Shown here piece by piece: positions 32,942 through 40,844 of a stretch of DNA of 64,000 bases. Source of the stretch: UBA7236 sp964463165 (GTDB lineage: Bacteria; Bacteroidota; Bacteroidia; Chitinophagales; BACL12); NCBI GenBank assembly GCA_964463165.1, contig CAYXBK010000001.1, positions 124,001 to 188,000 of the forward strand, read 5' to 3'. Both the position numbers and the translations under genes were made by a program. Below the pieces are notes generated by a model. That model was not told the origin of the DNA. It was given only the letters and a program-made list of their open reading frames with translations, and searched no databases. Each line of letters begins with the position of its first letter. The stretch's first letter is position 1.

Positions 32942-34606
32942 ATGAAAGGTCTCGTAACACTCGCAGCAATTTGTTTCTCGCTGCAAATCTTTGGTCAGAA
33001 ACAAATTACGGTTGATGCAGATATTGACAAAGCAACGGTTTTTCTCAATGGTGCTCAGCTTTTTCACTCAGGTTCAGTTGCAATCCCTTCGGGGCAAAGC
33101 GACATAATTATTCAGGGATTATCTTCCAGCCTTGATCAGAATTCAATTCAGGGAGGAGGTAAGGGAGATTTTACCATTCTCGATATTCAATACCGCCTGT
33201 TTTATCCTGAGCCGGTTGAAAATTCGGTTGAACTCACGGCAATTGATAAAAAAATTCAGTCGAAACAGGATTCAATCATTGAAATCGATTTTGATCTCAA
33301 AACAATTCACAGCAGGAAAGATGTTTTGAACGTACAAAAACAAATGATGCTGAATAATAAATTACTTACCAGCACTGCAAGCGATTCTCTTCAACTTATC
33401 CAGCAAAGCGTGGAATATTACGATAAGAAATTAAATGAAATTTATACCGAATTGCTTGCGCTCGAAAAAAAGGAATATCATATCAATATTGAGCGGAGTA
33501 AAATTCAGGCCCGTATTTATGAATTGCAGAATTACAGAAATCAGCAGGCCGCAAAACAAAATCCCAATGCACCGGTTCCGCAAATCGTTATGAGTGTTGT
33601 TGCGGATGTTGCCACCACGGCAAAAGTGGAAGTAAATTATATAACATACAATGCCGGATGGTATGCGACTTACGATATCCGTGCGAGTGATATTTCAAAA
33701 CCGGTTGATCTTGCATATAAAGCGAATATCTGGCAAACAAGTGGAATCGACTGGAAAGATGTGAAGATCACCTGCTCAACAGGTAACCCGATGCTTGGAA
33801 ATAATCTGCCGCAACTCACAACCTGGTATCTTGGTTATTATAATTATTACTACGGAAGAGATTATGAAGATGATGCGAAAGCGCCTGCTGCATCAGAAAC
33901 TGTTCAGGGAGATGTTGATTCCTATTTAGGAAACAGATCTCAAATCACGGCAAAAGATGCAGGCCAGGCTTCAAATTATACAACACCTGTTCAAAATATT
34001 GCCAATGTAGAATTTGAAATCAATATGAAATACTCCATCCCGTCCGACGGCAAAGGACATATTGTTGCGCTGCAGACGAAGCAATTGCCATCTACCTATA
34101 ATTACCTGATCGTTCCGAAACTGGATCAAAGTGCATTTCTGATTGCCCGCATTACAGACTGGGAATCGATCAACCTCCTTCCGGGTGCAGCAAATATTTA
34201 TTTCAACAATACATATGTAGGCAAAACAACCATCAATCCGCTCACACTTGAGGATACACTTTCGCTCTCTCTCGGACGTGATCAGTCGATCGAGGTGAAA
34301 AGAACCCAGGTTTCAGATAAATCAACCGACCGGATCATCGGTGTGAACAATAAGAAAACCATGGCCTTTGAGATTGTTGTGAGAAATGGAAAATCCATCC
34401 CGGTTGAAATTATCGTGAAAGACCATATCCCGGTTTCGCAGGATGATGATATTAAAGTCGAGCTCTTCGATAAATCAGGTGGTGAACTCGATGAACTGAC
34501 AGGCATTGTTACGTGGAGAGAAAAACTCAAATCAAAGGACCAGAAGAAATTCAATCTTGAATTTGAGATTACCTACCCGAAAAATGAATCACTGAGTCTT
34601 TACTGA
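32942..34606 (+). CDS. MuiA-like secreted protein (DUF4140/DUF4139)
   Basis: A 554-residue secreted protein with signal MKGLVTLAAICFSLQIFGQ. The N-terminal DUF4140 domain has VDADIDKATVFLNGAQL near residue 20, a coiled-coil segment lies at about 100-200, and DUF4139 takes the rest (VNYITYNAGWYATYDIRASD, LPSTYNYLIVPKLDQSAFLIARI). The family is named after MuiA, a mucoidy inhibitor, and is common but poorly understood in Bacteroidota. The ATG at 32942 gives a clean signal peptide; the ATG at 32897 lies in an upstream inverted repeat. A strong terminator follows at 34626. Confidence 0.85.
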   Translation: MKGLVTLAAICFSLQIFGQKQITVDADIDKATVFLNGAQLFHSGSVAIPSGQSDIIIQGLSSSLDQNSIQGGGKGDFTILDIQYRLFYPEPVENSVELTAIDKKIQSKQDSIIEIDFDLKTIHSRKDVLNVQKQMMLNNKLLTSTASDSLQLIQQSVEYYDKKLNEIYTELLALEKKEYHINIERSKIQARIYELQNYRNQQAAKQNPNAPVPQIVMSVVADVATTAKVEVNYITYNAGWYATYDIRASDISKPVDLAYKANIWQTSGIDWKDVKITCSTGNPMLGNNLPQLTTWYLGYYNYYYGRDYEDDAKAPAASETVQGDVDSYLGNRSQITAKDAGQASNYTTPVQNIANVEFEINMKYSIPSDGKGHIVALQTKQLPSTYNYLIVPKLDQSAFLIARITDWESINLLPGAANIYFNNTYVGKTTINPLTLEDTLSLSLGRDQSIEVKRTQVSDKSTDRIIGVNNKKTMAFEIVVRNGKSIPVEIIVKDHIPVSQDDDIKVELFDKSGGELDELTGIVTWREKLKSKDQKKFNLEFEITYPKNESLSLY

Positions 34607-34625
34607 CCAAATCTCGGTGAGTTAC

Positions 34626-34663
34626 GAACCCGTCAGCCGTGCGGCTGACGGGTTCTTGTTTTT
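34626..34663 (+). terminator. Strong intrinsic terminator after the MuiA-like gene
   Basis: GAACCCGTCAGCC (34626-34638) pairs perfectly with GGCTGACGGGTTC (34643-34655) around a GTGC loop, followed by a T-rich tail to 34663. Confidence 0.9.
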
Positions 34664-34779
34664 AACAGCAGCTGTTGAGAACTTGTGTAGGTTATCTTCC
34701 CCAATAAGTGTGGAATTAACGAACACCCCGTTGGTAATTATCGGGGAATAAATTACAATTTGAGTGAATTTTGCTGCGT

Positions 34780-34791
34780 TAACACGTGTTA
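34780..34791. promoter_or_regulatory. 12-bp palindrome upstream of the barrel protein gene
   Basis: TAACACGTGTTA is a perfect palindrome 62 bp before the ATG at 34854, in a 190-bp AT-rich gene-free stretch. Its length and symmetry fit a dimeric regulator site, but no matching regulator is nearby. Confidence 0.3.
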
Positions 34792-34853
34792 TCTATGTGT
34801 AGCATCAAATTTGACAAATGCAGAGTTGAAAATTTCACACTTAACCAACAACA

Positions 34854-35471
34854 ATGAAATCAGTAATTCTTATTTTTTTATTAGCTCTTACTTCCATCAG
34901 TTTCGCAGGTATTAGTAAAAACCCTTATCATAAAGAACCCCATCCGTTTCGTCTTTATTATTTCGGATATGATCTTTCAAACCCGGGTTTCGGATTCGGT
35001 CCTGAGTTTATCGTAGCATGGACCAAAATGGAAAAAAGTAAATGTACGCACAGCGCAAGAGTGAGCGATCGCCAATTGATTCTTGCTCCGCAACTGGGCA
35101 TGTTCGTAAATGAATCAAATACAATTTCAGCATTTGGAAATCTCGAACTGGATTACAGAATGACCTTTCACGGAGGATTTACATTTGAAATTTTCGGAGC
35201 AGGCGGCTATGCGCAAATGCTTGAATCTGCGGAAACAGTTACTCCGCCGGCTCAGGAATCAACCGGTAATAAATTTCAACCGGTTACAGCAGAAGCAAAA
35301 AGCGGGTTTATGCCGCAGGCGGGACTTGGATTCGGATATAATTTCCAAAAACTGAACGGTAAAAATATCCCGTTTGCATTGAATATGAGAACCTTTGCAA
35401 CTTCGGTTGGCGTTTCCGATGCCTCTTCAATCGTGCCCGCATTTACAGCCGGGTTCACGTACGATTTTTAA
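34854..35471 (+). CDS. Predicted outer-membrane barrel protein, unknown
   Basis: A 205-residue secreted protein: signal peptide MKSVILIFLLALTSISFAG, then amphipathic strands such as FRLYYFGYDLS, NLELDYRMTFHGGFTFEIFGAGGYAQM and FMPQAGLGFGYNF, ending in an aromatic (FTYDF). The ending and strand periodicity suggest an eight- to ten-stranded outer-membrane barrel. No family recognised. It is isolated between two hairpin terminators. Confidence 0.6.
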   Translation: MKSVILIFLLALTSISFAGISKNPYHKEPHPFRLYYFGYDLSNPGFGFGPEFIVAWTKMEKSKCTHSARVSDRQLILAPQLGMFVNESNTISAFGNLELDYRMTFHGGFTFEIFGAGGYAQMLESAETVTPPAQESTGNKFQPVTAEAKSGFMPQAGLGFGYNFQKLNGKNIPFALNMRTFATSVGVSDASSIVPAFTAGFTYDF

Positions 35472-35499
35472 TCATTTGTTTACAAAATAAACTTCATTC

Positions 35500-35538
35500 G
35501 GGCTAAAGGATTTTCTACCTTTAGCCCTTAATTTTTTT
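35500..35538 (+). terminator. Intrinsic terminator or attenuator directly before the next start codon
   Basis: GGGCTAAAGG (35500-35509) and CCTTTAGCCC (35518-35527) form a perfect 10-bp stem with an 8-base loop, followed by TTAATTTTTTT. Only 4 bp separate the T-run from the ATG at 35543, so it may end the upstream transcript and also affect the downstream gene. Confidence 0.8.
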
Positions 35539-35542
35539 AACG

Positions 35543-37954
35543 ATGAAGTATATTATTTTTTGCGCATGCATGGCGATCAGTTTCGCCGCTTTTTCTCAAT
35601 ATCCGCTTGTCAGCATCCACGATATTCAATATAAGTCTGATGCGGCTTTGGGTGCAGAAGACGACCTCTCAGATTACGAGGGCGACACAGTTACAGTGCA
35701 AGGCCTTGTGGTTTTTGATCCCTGCACATATGCACTTTCAACCAGCGGAACCAGGATGGGAACCTTCCTTTCTGATGTGAGTGACGGCACTGCCTGGTCA
35801 GGGCTTACAGTACTGATTGATTCCGCAGCAATTGTTTTCGACGGCAGCCTCGAAGACCTCAATAATGCAACACTTTTTGTCGATAATTTTCAGGTTGGAA
35901 ATATTGTAGAATGTGTGGGAATTGTCTCCACCTTTGACGGGCTAACTCAATTCCTTATACTGCCCGAAGAAACATCAGTGATCGGATTCGGTACTCCGCC
36001 GGCCGCTTATGCAACAACAATCGATCAGTTTATGCAAAGTGATGGAGCCGGTGGTCAGATTCTCCAGACTCTCACAGGTGAACCGTACGAAAACGTATAT
36101 GTTGAATTCAATAATGTATTTGTTACCGATGTAACATATAATGCAGCAAGTATGCGCTGGACTTGGTTCCTGCAGGATCTCGACGGGAATAAGATCCAGA
36201 TCAGGGATATCAGCGGATATTACAGGAATGATCTTTCAACTGATGATGAATGTAATATATGGTCAGGCGGTGTGGCAGGTGAAGTTGCCACCCCCGATGA
36301 ATTTATAGCACCCGCTCTTGGGACATATTTATCTTATGTAAGAGGTGCCATTGTTGAATTCAGCGTTTCAACTCAATATGCAATCGCTCCGCTCGTACCC
36401 GATGATATCGGACCTGCTCTTGCCGTACCTCCGGTTATTTCCAATATTACGAGAAACCCTGTTGTCGCAACTCCCGATGAAGCAGTAACTGTTTCAGCAA
36501 CGATCACGGATCTGGATGGTTTTGTGGTTTCAGCAGCAGTCAATTATTCATACGGAATCGGAAATACAAGTTTTATCACAGTACCGATGACAAATATTGG
36601 CGGTGACACGTGGGAAGGAGATATTCCAGGGCCTGGAACAGACAGCACGTATGTGAACTACTATATTACTGCAGTTGATGATTTTGGTAATTCAATCAAT
36701 TATCCTTCACCGTCATCCCCGAATATTTATATTATGTATGAAGATGGTATCAACTCGATTGTTCAAATTCAGAATACGCCATTTTTAAGTGGTAGTTCCG
36801 TTTGGGCAAACGACAGTATTCCTTCCATGCATATTGAAGCTTATGTTACTTCCACAACTCAAACATATGATCTCGGATTGGTAGCCGTGCAGGAGGGAAG
36901 TGCTGCGTATCAGGGAATTTTCATAAAATCCGTTCCGGGAGACGGCACCGAACAACTTTACCGCGGTGACAAGATCATGATCACAGCCGGAAAAGTGATT
37001 GAAGAATTTGGTGTAACAAAGCTGTCCAATATCACGTATTCACTCGAATCCCAAATGAACTCTCTTCCCGCATTTGTAACCGGCCTCGATCCGGTAGACG
37101 TAGATGCTAAAATATATAACGCAACCGAGCCCTATGAAGGGATGTTGGTGAAATTCGACAATGCCTTTGTTACCAGCAATAATGCAGATGCTGCAGCAGG
37201 TGGCGCTTTCGGCGAATGGAGGGTAAATACGGCAAATACACCTGAAGTGGGTATGCGCTGCGATGATTATAGTTATGAGATCGATTTTGATTTCGGGCCT
37301 GATACTCTCACGATGGGTGAAACACTCACCTATATCCAGGGCCTGATGTATTATAGTTTCAGCAACTGGAAATTACTTCCAAGGGATAAAAATGATATTG
37401 AGGGTTATACAACTACATACCCGAACAGTATTGTGTCGTTCAATTTTACAAGTCCTTTGGCAGCCGGAAGCATAAATGAGGCTGCACATACCATTTCGGT
37501 TTTGATTCCTGCGGGAACAGATGTAACTGCTCTTGTTCCATCGATAGATTATACCGGTCAGTTTGTAGATCCGGCATCCGGAGTTGCTCAGGATTTTTCA
37601 CTTCCTGTGGTCTATACGAGCACCGCTCCGGTCACTTATTCGACCAAGGAATACACCGTTACGATCACCTTCGACGAGGCGATTTCCGAACAGGGTTTTA
37701 TGTCAAATATTCAGGTGTATCCAAATCCATCCAGTGACGTTTTGACTGTTGAAATCGATGCGATAGCCACTGGTAATATTTCTGCCTGTTTGAAAGATTT
37801 AACAGGTCGTAACATACATGAAATCAATACTTTATGTAATGTGGGAAAAAATATTTTTGCAATTGATTTGAAGGGATTTGCAAACGGAGTATATTTGCTT
37901 CAGTTAAGTAATTCAACTGAAAGTACGATTCGAAAGATAGAGGTTTCCAGATAA
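35543..37954 (+). CDS. Large T9SS-secreted protein with OB-fold-like N-terminus
   Basis: An 803-residue secreted protein with signal peptide (MKYIIFCACMAISFAAFSQ) and a T9SS type A sorting domain at the C-terminus (IQVYPNPSSDVLTVEID, ending IRKIEVSR). The first ~130 residues (IHDIQYKSDAAL, VTVQGLVVFDPCTY, GTFLSDVSDGTAWSGL) resemble an OB-fold module seen beside lamin-tail or endonuclease domains in exported Bacteroidota proteins. A similar strand pattern recurs near 415-540, and an Ig-like strand set lies at 285-395. No catalytic motif is visible, so the role is unknown. It carries its own terminator at 37985. Confidence 0.75.
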   Translation: MKYIIFCACMAISFAAFSQYPLVSIHDIQYKSDAALGAEDDLSDYEGDTVTVQGLVVFDPCTYALSTSGTRMGTFLSDVSDGTAWSGLTVLIDSAAIVFDGSLEDLNNATLFVDNFQVGNIVECVGIVSTFDGLTQFLILPEETSVIGFGTPPAAYATTIDQFMQSDGAGGQILQTLTGEPYENVYVEFNNVFVTDVTYNAASMRWTWFLQDLDGNKIQIRDISGYYRNDLSTDDECNIWSGGVAGEVATPDEFIAPALGTYLSYVRGAIVEFSVSTQYAIAPLVPDDIGPALAVPPVISNITRNPVVATPDEAVTVSATITDLDGFVVSAAVNYSYGIGNTSFITVPMTNIGGDTWEGDIPGPGTDSTYVNYYITAVDDFGNSINYPSPSSPNIYIMYEDGINSIVQIQNTPFLSGSSVWANDSIPSMHIEAYVTSTTQTYDLGLVAVQEGSAAYQGIFIKSVPGDGTEQLYRGDKIMITAGKVIEEFGVTKLSNITYSLESQMNSLPAFVTGLDPVDVDAKIYNATEPYEGMLVKFDNAFVTSNNADAAAGGAFGEWRVNTANTPEVGMRCDDYSYEIDFDFGPDTLTMGETLTYIQGLMYYSFSNWKLLPRDKNDIEGYTTTYPNSIVSFNFTSPLAAGSINEAAHTISVLIPAGTDVTALVPSIDYTGQFVDPASGVAQDFSLPVVYTSTAPVTYSTKEYTVTITFDEAISEQGFMSNIQVYPNPSSDVLTVEIDAIATGNISACLKDLTGRNIHEINTLCNVGKNIFAIDLKGFANGVYLLQLSNSTESTIRKIEVSR

Positions 37955-37984
37955 AGTTTTTGCCATTGGAAACCTGTTTTGGTT

Positions 37985-38020
37985 AACCCGTTCCGGTTTA
38001 AAATCCGCAACGGGTTTTTT
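37985..38020 (+). terminator. Terminator after the 803-residue T9SS protein gene
   Basis: AACCCGTT (37985-37992) pairs with AACGGGTT (38009-38016), with a T-run to 38020. The inner loop carries CCGG and CCG that may extend pairing. Confidence 0.8.
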
Positions 38021-38056
38021 TATTTTTTGTATTAGATTATTTGAGTGAAATAAAAA

Positions 38057-38080
38057 AAACGCCGGGATGTTCCGGCGTTT
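38057..38080 (-). terminator. Terminator after ndk
   Basis: AAACGCCGG and CCGGCGTTT form a 9-bp stem with a 6-base loop. The A-run at 38052-38059 becomes a U-run on the minus strand, 19 bp past the ndk stop. It could also act as backup for the plus strand. Confidence 0.85.
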
Positions 38081-38098
38081 AAATTTTGCATGATTGAA

Positions 38099-38518
38099 TT
38101 AAAATCTTTCCAGTTTGCTGAAATGAAAATCACCTTCAATAATTGCATTTTCATCACTGTCGCTTCCATGAACGGCATTTTCTCCGATACTTGCCGCATA
38201 TAATTTTCTGATTGTTCCATCAGCAGCTTTTGAAGGGTCGGTTGCGCCGATCAGTTTTCTGAAATCTTCAACTGCATTTTCTTTTTCAAGGATCGCAGCA
38301 ACGATTGGCCCTGAACTCATAAATTGAACAAGCTCACCATAAAACGGACGTTCTTTATGAACAGCATAAAACTCGCCTGCTTTTTCTTCGCTCAGTTTTG
38401 TGTACTTCATGGCAACAATTCTGAAACCGGCTTCATTGATCATTTTTAAAATCCCCCCGATATAATTTTTCTTTACTGCATCGGGTTTGATCATGGTTAA
38501 TGTGATATTTCCTGACAT
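38099..38518 (-). CDS. ndk: Nucleoside diphosphate kinase
   Basis: A 139-residue Ndk that balances nucleoside triphosphate pools by phosphate transfer from ATP through a phosphohistidine. The active histidine lies in ENAVHGSDS near residue 117; TMIKPDAVKKNYIGGIL near the start binds the nucleotide loop. Full length. A typical -7 box (TATCTTTG) lies 27 bp upstream, and it has its own terminator, so it is likely monocistronic. Confidence 0.97.
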   Translation of the reverse strand: MSGNITLTMIKPDAVKKNYIGGILKMINEAGFRIVAMKYTKLSEEKAGEFYAVHKERPFYGELVQFMSSGPIVAAILEKENAVEDFRKLIGATDPSKAADGTIRKLYAASIGENAVHGSDSDENAIIEGDFHFSKLERF

Positions 38519-38545
38519 ATAATTTTGTTTTTTTTAAATCAGGCG

Positions 38546-38553
38546 CAAAGATA
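38546..38553 (-). promoter_or_regulatory. -7 box (TATCTTTG) of ndk
   Basis: Exact TAnnTTTG on the minus strand, 27 bp before the start codon. Confidence 0.5.
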
Positions 38554-38617
38554 GGGATTCATGGATATGAATTTTTAAAACTTCGAAACATTTCAGACCT
38601 TCGCAGTACTAACCTGA

Positions 38618-39640
38618 ATGAAGGATCTAAAAGAACTATTCGCATATCTCCAGACACCGAGGCGTATTATCTTAATTCCGCATGTGCGGCCGGATGGTGA
38701 TGCGATCGGTTCTGCGCTTGCATTGAAATTATATTTCGAAAAAAAACAACACACGGCTGATATTATTTCTCCGGATGATTTCCCTGATTTTTTAAATTGG
38801 ATGTCAAAGTCGGATAGTGTATTTATTCATCAGAAAAACCCGAAAACCTGTTTTGCATTGCTCACGAAAGCAGATTGTATTTTCTTTCTTGACTTTAATG
38901 CACTGAAGCGCATCGAGCAGCTGAGCGAAGAGATCAAAAAGCTGCGCCAGCCTTATGTTAGCGTTATGATCGACCATCACCGCGAACCGGAGTTTTTTAC
39001 GGATTATATTTTATGGGATATACAAGCAAGTTCAACTGCTGAACTCATACATGATTTTATCACCATGGCCGGTGATGCAGAAATGATTGATAAAAATATT
39101 GCAGCATGTATTTATGCCGGAATCGTACTTGATACCGGAATTTTTCAATATTCAAATACCACATCAAAAGTACATGAAGTCGCATCGAATTTAATGCGGC
39201 ATGCAATTGATATTGAAGAAATTCATAATAGCCTGTATAACCAGTATGGAGAAAACAGATTGCGGTTCATCGGATATCTGCTGTCGGAAAAATTGAATCT
39301 GCTGCCGGAATATCGGACTGCATTTATGACCATTACAATGACTGACGCCGAAAAATATAAACTGAGCATCGGCGATAAGGAGGGAATTGTGAACCTGCCT
39401 TTAGCTATGAAGGATATTGATATTTCAATTTTGTTTACAGAGGATAAAGACAGGATCAAAATTTCATTTCGCTCAAAAGGAAAAACAAATGTTGAATTAC
39501 TGGCACGAAATTTCTTTCAGGGTGGTGGACATAAAAATGCATCCGGCGGCAGTACACGATTAAGCCTGGATGAAACGATAGAATATTTAAAAACCGTTTT
39601 ACCGAAATATGCTGAATTGCAATTGGCAGAATCGGAATAG
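38618..39640 (+). CDS. DHH/DHHA1 phosphoesterase, NrnA-like
   Basis: A 340-residue DHH-family phosphoesterase. Metal-binding motifs are visible: HVRPDGDAIGSAL near residue 21, DFNAL, MIDHHREPEF (the DHH motif) and the C-terminal GGGHKNASGG of the DHHA1 domain. NrnA-type members degrade short oligoribonucleotides (nanoRNA) and dephosphorylate pAp. The organism may use it in place of the Orn exoribonuclease (inference). It starts 99 bp divergent from ndk. Confidence 0.92.
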   Translation: MKDLKELFAYLQTPRRIILIPHVRPDGDAIGSALALKLYFEKKQHTADIISPDDFPDFLNWMSKSDSVFIHQKNPKTCFALLTKADCIFFLDFNALKRIEQLSEEIKKLRQPYVSVMIDHHREPEFFTDYILWDIQASSTAELIHDFITMAGDAEMIDKNIAACIYAGIVLDTGIFQYSNTTSKVHEVASNLMRHAIDIEEIHNSLYNQYGENRLRFIGYLLSEKLNLLPEYRTAFMTITMTDAEKYKLSIGDKEGIVNLPLAMKDIDISILFTEDKDRIKISFRSKGKTNVELLARNFFQGGGHKNASGGSTRLSLDETIEYLKTVLPKYAELQLAESE

Positions 39641-39735
39641 AAGAGAGGTAGTAAATCTTGAATACTTAAAACAGAAAAATAAAACATAAATAAAAATCAA
39701 ATTACAAATACATAAATCAGTAAACAGAATTCAAT

Positions 39736-40374
39736 ATGAAAAAAACAAGAGCACTTTTATTTGCGTGCATGCTTATCAGCACATTTTCATTCGGCCAGAA
39801 CGATAAAAAGCAATACAAGGAACTGCCGGACGGTTTATATGCGGAAATACAAACCGATCGCGGGAATATTCTTTTATTTCTTGAATATCAGAGAGCACCG
39901 TTAACCGTTGCAAATTTCGTAGGCCTTGCAGAAGGAAAAATTCACAATGCGGCCAGGCCGGATGGAACATTATTTTACGATGGCCTCACCTTCCACCGGG
40001 TAGTTCCGGATTTTGTGATCCAGGGTGGCGATCCGTCAGGAAATGGTTCAGGTGGCCCCGGTTATGTGTTCAAGGATGAATTCCACAGCGATCTGAAGCA
40101 CGATAAAGCCGGTATTCTTGCAATGGCCAATTCTGGCCCCCGCACAAACGGCTGTCAATTCTACATCACCCATAAGGAAACCCCTTTTCTCGACAACAAA
40201 TACAATGTATTCGGCCATGTCGTGAAAGGACAGGATGTGGTTGATGCAATTCAGGTGGGAGACAAGATTAATCATATTAAAATCATCCGTAAAGGAAAAG
40301 CAGTTAAAAAGTACGATCCTGCAAAAGTGTTTGCAGAATATGAAGCGAAAGGTGATGTAGTGAGAACGAAATAA
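39736..40374 (+). CDS. Exported cyclophilin-type peptidyl-prolyl isomerase
   Basis: A 212-residue cyclophilin with signal peptide (MKKTRALLFACMLISTFSFG), so it acts in the periplasm or envelope. The core shows FHRVVPDFVIQGGDPSGNGSGGPGY with the catalytic Arg in FHRV, then NSGPRTNGCQFYIT and the FGHVVKG segment. Family members catalyse cis/trans isomerisation of Xaa-Pro bonds to help protein folding. A terminator follows at 40397. Confidence 0.93.
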   Translation: MKKTRALLFACMLISTFSFGQNDKKQYKELPDGLYAEIQTDRGNILLFLEYQRAPLTVANFVGLAEGKIHNAARPDGTLFYDGLTFHRVVPDFVIQGGDPSGNGSGGPGYVFKDEFHSDLKHDKAGILAMANSGPRTNGCQFYITHKETPFLDNKYNVFGHVVKGQDVVDAIQVGDKINHIKIIRKGKAVKKYDPAKVFAEYEAKGDVVRTK

Positions 40375-40396
40375 ATGCGGAAAATAATTGTATGAA

Positions 40397-40424
40397 AAAC
40401 CGCCGGTAAAAAGGCGGTTTTTTT
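40397..40424. terminator. Terminator between convergent genes
   Basis: AAACCGCC (40397-40404) pairs with GGCGGTTT (40413-40420) with a T-run to 40424 on the plus strand. It ends the cyclophilin transcript; the A-rich left side could also serve the minus-strand lipoprotein gene. Confidence 0.85.
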
Positions 40425-40426
40425 AT

Positions 40427-40840
40427 TTAATAAGGTTCGTAGAAGAATACATCATCATCATCACTGTTGATGAGCTCAATGGTGAGCTTGTGCGATGTAA
40501 GCTCGATAATATTATATACCATTGTTGTATCCTCATCGCTTAATACAAGTTGATTCACATTATCCTGAAAATTATAAAAACCCGCAGTGCTTACAGGAAT
40601 TCCAAAATAATTGTAAGATTCGGTATATGTCCCTTCCGCTGTAAAACTCAATGTGCGGTTTGTAACCATGGTGCCGTACCAATATGTTGAATCACCATTA
40701 TTCAGTTCATATTTTATCAGCAACCAGTTTCTGCTTATATCAGAAGTTGCATTTTCAAGCCGGTAATCATGGCACGCACTGAGCATGATCGAGATCGATG
40801 CAATTAGAATCAGGTATTTTTTTTTACAGAATGGGTTCAT
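40427..40840 (-). CDS. Small lipocalin-like lipoprotein
   Basis: A 137-residue predicted lipoprotein (signal ending in LSAC). The mature part opens with DISRNWLLIKYELNNGD and continues with beta strands TLSFTAEGTYTESYNY, QLVLSDEDTTMVYNIIEL and KLTIELINSD, the pattern of lipocalin-like proteins common in Bacteroidota. No binding ligand can be inferred. It is 4 bp downstream of the CstB-like gene and probably co-transcribed with it. Confidence 0.7.
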   Translation of the reverse strand: MNPFCKKKYLILIASISIMLSACHDYRLENATSDISRNWLLIKYELNNGDSTYWYGTMVTNRTLSFTAEGTYTESYNYFGIPVSTAGFYNFQDNVNQLVLSDEDTTMVYNIIELTSHKLTIELINSDDDDVFFYEPY

Positions 40841-40844
40841 TCTT

